Origin: Trichoplax sp. H2
Taxonomy: Eukaryota; Placozoa; Uniplacotomia; Trichoplacea
Length of the DNA: 64,000 nt
NCBI GenBank assembly: GCA_003344405.1
Contig: NOWV01000019.1
Coordinates: forward strand, 682,001 to 746,000
Direction: 5' to 3'
The stretch's first letter is position 1; every line of letters starts with the position of its first letter. This document shows positions 60,101-64,000 of the stretch, in pieces. Position numbers and translations under genes: made by a program. The notes under the pieces were generated by a model, which was not told the DNA's origin, ran no database searches, and saw nothing but the letters and a program-made list of their open reading frames with translations.

Positions 60101-62224
60101 AGTTAAGGCTGTATCTGATAGCCAAATTCATATTTCTCATTAGGGAATTACTCAATTTTGTTAACTCAAATTTTTGGCTACATAGGCGAACCAACAATAA
60201 CAGCAGAAGACTATTACTCGATCTTTACTGCCTTATTTTTTATTCTAATTAATAGATATCTCCATTACAACCGGATTAGCAAACTGGACAAATTTTGCTT
60301 TTTTGGACTACCCTATCTTCAATTAGTGTATGGAATAATTAACGAATTATATTATTAACTTAATTTTCTACGCATTAAAATATTAAATTCTTAGACCTTG
60401 ATGGATATTTAGAACTGTAATAGCTACAATTTTTTCAAATATTTTGTTAGAAAATGTTTACAATAATTTCTATGCCATCATTTGTTGTCTTTAGAGAATT
60501 CTTTTAAAGTTTTAGAAGTACGGTATCGTTATTGACCCTATCCAATACTCTATTGAAGATAATATTTAGGATAATTTTATGTATTGCTGTTCTAAAGGTG
60601 TCTAGTAACTACTTTAATAATGATTATGGATCATTAAAATGTAATAGGCCGAATTACTGTGTATTTGCTTAAAATTAACGCATTCAGATATTAGATTCCC
60701 AAATATTACATCATTTGCATATTCAGTAAAATCTGTTAATAATTAATTAATAATACGGATATGATCACTTTTCGCAATTGAAAAATATTTATGGCACATT
60801 TACCATAATTATCAGTAGAGAGACATCATATCGGGCAACTAAAAAAAATAATGCACTATCTATTTCTATCTTAGAACTTTAGATCACAATCCAATCATGG
60901 AATTTAGTAGCCAAGCCTTCTGGTTCTCAAGATCACTTACAGAAATGTAAGAATATTATTTCATTCAAATAATCCATAGAACAGCTACTAATTACTGATG
61001 ACTGCAAAGCAAAATTGATTCAGCATGTATCTTGTTGGAGCTATTAAGAAATCATTCATATCGTACCTATTTTTCAGCATAAGTCAAAAATATCGCTTTC
61101 TCTTAATTTTAATTAGATCTTCTACTCGTGAATACCTCTGCTGCAATATACCTTCCACGGTTATCTCTTGTAAACCGCTACCTAGTCAACTTAGCTTATC
61201 TACGTGTTCTTATATTCTATCGCATAACATCCTAAGAATAATTATTTGGATTTTGGGTAACCTTGCAGTGATTGAAAATGCTATATCTATTGTTTGGCAC
61301 TCTCCATTCCGAAAGGATGGAAAGTGCGTTCCAAAAGTATTAATTGTAAACTTATCCATTGCGGACTTTCTAATGGGAGTCTATTTGATCATAGTCGCAT
61401 CTGCTAATACGTTTTATGCCCAGCGCTACTCAGAATTTGTAGAAGTTTGGTTAAGAAGTCCAGCATGTTTGATTTCATGCTTTCTTATCTCGCTATCTTG
61501 TTTAACATCGACAATTATTTTACTACTCATCACGGTTGATCGCTTTCTTTATTTAGTCTTTCCTTTTACTAGTTATCGCTTAAGATATTCCTTATTATTA
61601 TGGGTTTTGATTGCGGTTTGGTCTATATCTATCGCTTTTATAGCTGTTCCTATCGCATCAAGCTTTGGTCAATCCTCATATTATCGCCTATATGGCACGA
61701 ACAGCGCTTGCTTGCCTGGAAATGTCGATAACTACTGGTATTTAACATGGTTAATATTATATTGCGGCTTCACATTTGCAGTATGGATAATTATTGCAGT
61801 CTTATATATACTTATCATTAAGTCACTTACGCAGTCTAGGCGGAAAACAAAGCAAAGTTTATCGAACATTGATAAAATTGCTACAGCTAAAATGGTTTCA
61901 GTTGTTATAACAGATTTTATATGTTGGCTGCCGTTTTATGTTATTATTACGCGGGTTTTATTGGGATATGGATTAGATATTCATACGTTGCCATTCATCG
62001 CAGTTTTAGCTTTGCCCTTGAATTCTTGCATTAACCCAATCATTTATACCATCTTTACGAAAAAGTTTACGAATTACGTGAATTCTTATCTAACTTGTTA
62101 TAAGTGTTATAATCGTCAGTATCATGCATCGATGGCAATATACACCACATCGATAATTAGTAAAAACGCTATTAGTAAACTGAATGTGGTAGCCAAGGAA
62201 GGTAATGAATCTGTCAAGAAATAA
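36118..62224 (+). CDS. Giant leucine-rich-repeat GPCR, LGR type C (relaxin-receptor/GRL101-like)
   Basis: Predicted plasma-membrane receptor: secreted-side Cys-rich segment, at least 51 LRRs, hinge, then seven helices. The start is ATG 36118, with a hydrophobic stretch (FFIRIGLLTFAIG) suggesting a signal peptide. Cys-rich exons 36382-36474, 38111-38206, 38324-38401 and 38671-38697 join in phase 1 and end KCPGSG. LRR exons run from 39651 to 60946 (separate entry). The last exon, 61117-62224, encodes 368 residues: hinge with CCNIP, TM1 after the first 40 residues, TM2 LSIADFLMGVYL, TM3 ending VDRFLYLVFPF, TM6 ITDFICWLPFYV, TM7 LPLNSCINPIIYTIF, and a short basic tail. The phrases ITDFICWLPF and LPLNSCINPIIY are LGR hallmarks. 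About 1,710 codons are assembled. A small exon changing phase 1 to phase 2 between 38697 and 39651 is missing from my model. No LDLa module was seen, unlike vertebrate RXFP1/2. A single gene is favoured because no stop, start or second seven-helix exon interrupts the array. Confidence 0.88.
36382..38697 (+). other. Cys-rich N-terminal exons of the LRR-GPCR
   Basis: Four exons in phase 1-1 encode roughly 98 residues with 13 cysteines, in patterns such as EICDCKLDS, LCHDYETC, LCKFQSC and SNYPKCPGS. The final CP motif resembles the end of an LRR N-terminal cap. No calcium-binding SDE motif of an LDLa module is present. The fold of the first part is not one I recognise. Acceptor choice at 38671 is forced: the nearer acceptor at 38656 would create a stop codon. 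Confidence 0.7.
45576..45868 (+). repeat. Dispersed ~290-bp repeat, copy B
   Basis: Lies inside a receptor intron (between the LRR exons starting 45389 and 46444). It shares the blocks listed for copy A, including 'ccagctttgtgacaag', 'acaagaacttagac', 'agaagctaacatt' and 'cacagtcggattaca'. Confidence 0.65.
47871..47955 (+). pseudogene. Possible decayed LRR exon
   Basis: A good acceptor (TATTTGCAG) is followed by about 72 open bases rich in Leu/Ile, but the expected GT donor is absent (TT-ACGATGA) and reading on meets a stop. A different frame gives an LRR-like string with NAGTF. The flanking exons (47666-47737 and 47983-48054) join in phase without it. It may be a dead exon or chance. Confidence 0.3.
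51668..51911 (+). repeat. Dispersed ~290-bp repeat, copy C
   Basis: The most diverged copy: 'tgtcacaaaacagctttgc', 'acaaggacttaaacgcctcg' and 'tattttacgttaaacac' align with copy A; its right end is lost or too diverged. It begins exactly where the left copy of the 140-bp direct repeat ends. Confidence 0.5.
51954..51973. other. Assembly gap (20 N)
   Basis: A run of 20 N. Its true length is unknown. The sequence just before it (ATTTTAGCT) could be the acceptor, and the sequence just after it the 3' end, of a further LRR exon. Confidence 0.99.
60006..60220 (+). mobile_element. MITE-like dispersed element, copy 2
   Basis: 215 bases aligning with the reverse complement of 31878-32057, with about 40 extra bases in the middle (around 60090-60145). 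It sits in the intron before the penultimate LRR exon and ends only about 35 bases upstream of that exon's start (60256), so its right flank borders the splice acceptor. No coding capacity. Confidence 0.72.
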
Positions 62225-62256
62225 ATTTTGCAACTAATGCTCATCTTATTTCATCA

Positions 62257-62262
62257 AATAAA
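62257..62262 (+). terminator. Poly(A) signal of the LRR-GPCR
   Basis: AATAAA lies 33 bases after the receptor stop codon, a plausible cleavage signal. Confidence 0.5.
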
Positions 62263-62975
62263 ATATCTTAGTATTAGTTGATTATTACCTTTTTATATAC
62301 TGAAAGTTTATATCAGAAGCGCATAGTTTTAAATTATCGGAGTACTAATAATTATAACCAATTTTATTGCATGGATACGTTAAAATGATTGACTTTTCAA
62401 TAAAGTTTGGATTCAGTTTCTATTAAAGAGACTATAGGTGTACTTTAACCTTCAGACCAAGGAGAAATTATTTATCAGTAATAGATTTTGCTGTAGGTAG
62501 TTGTCACTTGTCAAAGAAGACAAACTTGACATTAGATTTGATGTGTTAAGTCGTTAATGGCATATTTAATTTCTTCGTTATAAGTTTTAACTTTTAACAG
62601 TATCATACCGAAATTATCATATTTTAGTCTAAAATTAAATATATCTTGATATACTTAGTGTAATAGTTTTGCAAGCAAAAATGTACTATTTTTCAAATTT
62701 TAATCTAAAAAAAAATATAGAAAATCTTTATTTAGACGTTAGCAAGTAATTTTACGATAGTAACGAAATCACTTTAATATTTATACCGATGTATATATAT
62801 AATTCAGTAATTTACTTCAAATCATATTTTGGAATTAAATCGTATCCGTAGTGGGAATGAGAAATGGTACATGATCACTTGTAAATGAATTTTACCGTGA
62901 TTAATATTTATTACCTAAACTTTATTACCTTGTAATCTAAACTTAAAAAAGATACTGGCTTTGCCAATTTTCAAG
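62263..62975. other. Spacer between the GPCR and the next gene
   Basis: AT-rich sequence without a recognised feature. It should hold the receptor 3' end and either the promoter or an intron of the following gene. Confidence 0.4.
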
Positions 62976-63739
62976 TCGTAATACTCAACCTTGGCGAATT
63001 TCCTCTTAAATCTGTAAGTATTTCACTCCTATAGTGTATGTTATTCACTCCAGACAGTTATTAGCAGTCCTCGAAATCAATCTTAGTTTGCTAATTTGTT
63101 ACGAAAAGAGTTCCGTTGCAATTTATAATATAAAATTATTGATATTTTTCTTTGACTTCAGGGCTATATCCGTGCTCAATTTATTAATAAAAATGGAAAA
63201 ACCTTATTTGCTTTGATAAAATTATATAATAAAGCTGAAAGAAAATTATGGGAAAAGGAAGTAGATTTCTATCGCTACGTTCACATGAGACGTTGGTGTT
63301 TACTAAACGTATCTCAATGTCTTTGGATATGTGAAGGAAAGAAATGCCATATCTCTTTACTAAAGAAAGATAAAGCCAAGCTACTAGATAAATTGTAAGT
63401 TGATCACAATCACTTAATAGTATTGGATTAAAAGTCCCAGTCATATAACTTTAATACGCAATTAATTAGAAATAGTCAACGTAGACAGTTGCAATAAATC
63501 CACGGTTTAGAAATGAAGAAAGATTATTAGTAATAAAACTGTCAAATATATGAGATTTCATCTGCCAATTGCCCATAATAATTATCAGATTTCTAAAGCA
63601 AAGCAAGTAAATTTGTAATGTCAAGATATATTAAAACTTACAGTGGTACATTTTATCATCCTGCTCACTTCTGGGCAGAATTATACCTGCCAACGATTAT
63701 ACCATTACTAGATGAAATTCAGTTTAACGAAATTGATAG
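62976..63739 (+). CDS. Partial multi-exon gene of unknown function
   Basis: Three exons join in frame: 62976-63013 (less certain), 63162-63394 and 63644-63739. The main exon reads from GYIRAQFINKNGKTLFALIKLYNK into WEKEVDFYRYVHMRRW and is rich in lysine, aromatic residues and cysteine. The third contains HPAHFWAELYLPTIIPLLDE. AG and GT borders and phases (0, 2, 2) agree. The LIKLYNK...EKEVDFYRY stretch faintly recalls a kinase N-lobe (lysine followed by a helix glutamate), but no glycine loop or catalytic motif is visible, so no family is assigned. The start codon was not found and the 3' part lies beyond the window. Confidence 0.55.
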
Positions 63740-64000
63740 GTAATACTTTATTTATTAATCTAAAAGTATAAACCACATCAAATTATAAATACTGTTTTGT
63801 CAACTGTTTTGAAGCAAAGGTAATTTTGAACCTATATCGCTTAAATTTCCTAAATAAAGAATCTACCTACAGAATACACGTAACTGTTATTAATTATAGT
63901 ATTTTAATGCAATATAGCTTTAAATAGAATAGCAAAGGTTGAACTCGATACTATACACATGCCATGTGATTAAATAACTACTGGTATTTATATCGTCCTT

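Larger units (their letters stand above)
39651..60946 (+). repeat. Array of 51 single-LRR exons, all phase 2-2
   Basis: Each exon encodes one LRR of the type xLxLxxNxIxxIxxxxFxxLxxLxxL. Forty-one are exactly 72 bases. Exon starts: 39651, 39829, 40000, 40342, 40509, 41091, 41466, 41664, 42297, 42556, 42826, 42991, 43419, 44185, 44415, 44653 (75), 45217, 45389 (69), 46444, 46706, 46923 (66), 47093, 47288, 47458, 47666, 47983, 48127, 48779, 49206 (84), 49400 (78), 49611 (66), 49791, 51039, 51276, 51466, 52652 (69), 52793, 53388, 54702, 54866, 55735, 56946, 57118 (75), 57470 (60), 58387, 58747, 58938, 59215, 59721 (69), 60256, 60875; lengths in brackets where not 72. All have AG before and GT after, no in-frame stop, and a shared reading phase, so the array is almost certainly translated. 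The 3' part of a further copy shows at 51974-51983 beside the assembly gap. Individual repeats are strongly diverged, so the expansion is old. Confidence 0.92.

Overview
This window reads as nuclear DNA of an early-branching animal. It is AT-rich, and its genes are cut into many short exons by compact GT-AG introns. It carries a LIM-homeodomain (Islet) gene and a metazoan-type leucine-rich-repeat GPCR. A placozoan (Trichoplax or a relative) is the best guess from gene content, intron density and the TACTGTAC-type palindromic repeats; this is inference, not proof. There is one 20-N assembly gap (51954-51973).

Layout. 1-2337: no convincing gene, but palindromic TACTGTAC tracts and a recent 210-bp direct duplication. 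2338-9769 (+): SMC5, about 30 recognisable exons, of the SMC5/6 genome-maintenance ATPase. 9770-13541: non-coding, with a degenerate 165-190 bp tandem repeat, an AT-rich array and TACTGTAC tracts. 13542-15238 (+): CACYBP/SIP, six exons. 17480-25536 (-): an Islet-class LIM-homeobox gene (LIM1, LIM2, homeodomain and C-terminal exons seen; the first exon was not found). 19.8-32.4 kb: a mosaic of several unrelated, decayed tandem satellites, one of them inside the Islet intron that separates the LIM2 and homeodomain exons. 32.4-36.1 kb: intergenic. 36118-62224 (+): one very large leucine-rich-repeat GPCR gene. It has a putative signal-peptide exon, four cysteine-rich N-terminal exons, at least 51 single-LRR exons all bounded by phase-2 introns, and one exon with the hinge and a rhodopsin-like seven-helix domain of the LGR/relaxin-receptor (type C) kind. 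62976 onward (+): part of another multi-exon gene that I do not recognise and that runs off the window.

The genes are functionally unrelated (chromosome maintenance, ubiquitin/co-chaperone scaffold, neural/endocrine-type transcription factor, hormone-type receptor), as is usual for animal genomes. The most unusual object is the receptor. Fifty-one LRR exons is several times the number in known LGRs. Every internal splice junction splits an NTN codon, so any LRR exon can be joined to any other without changing the frame, making a stop codon, or losing the hydrophobic residue at the junction.
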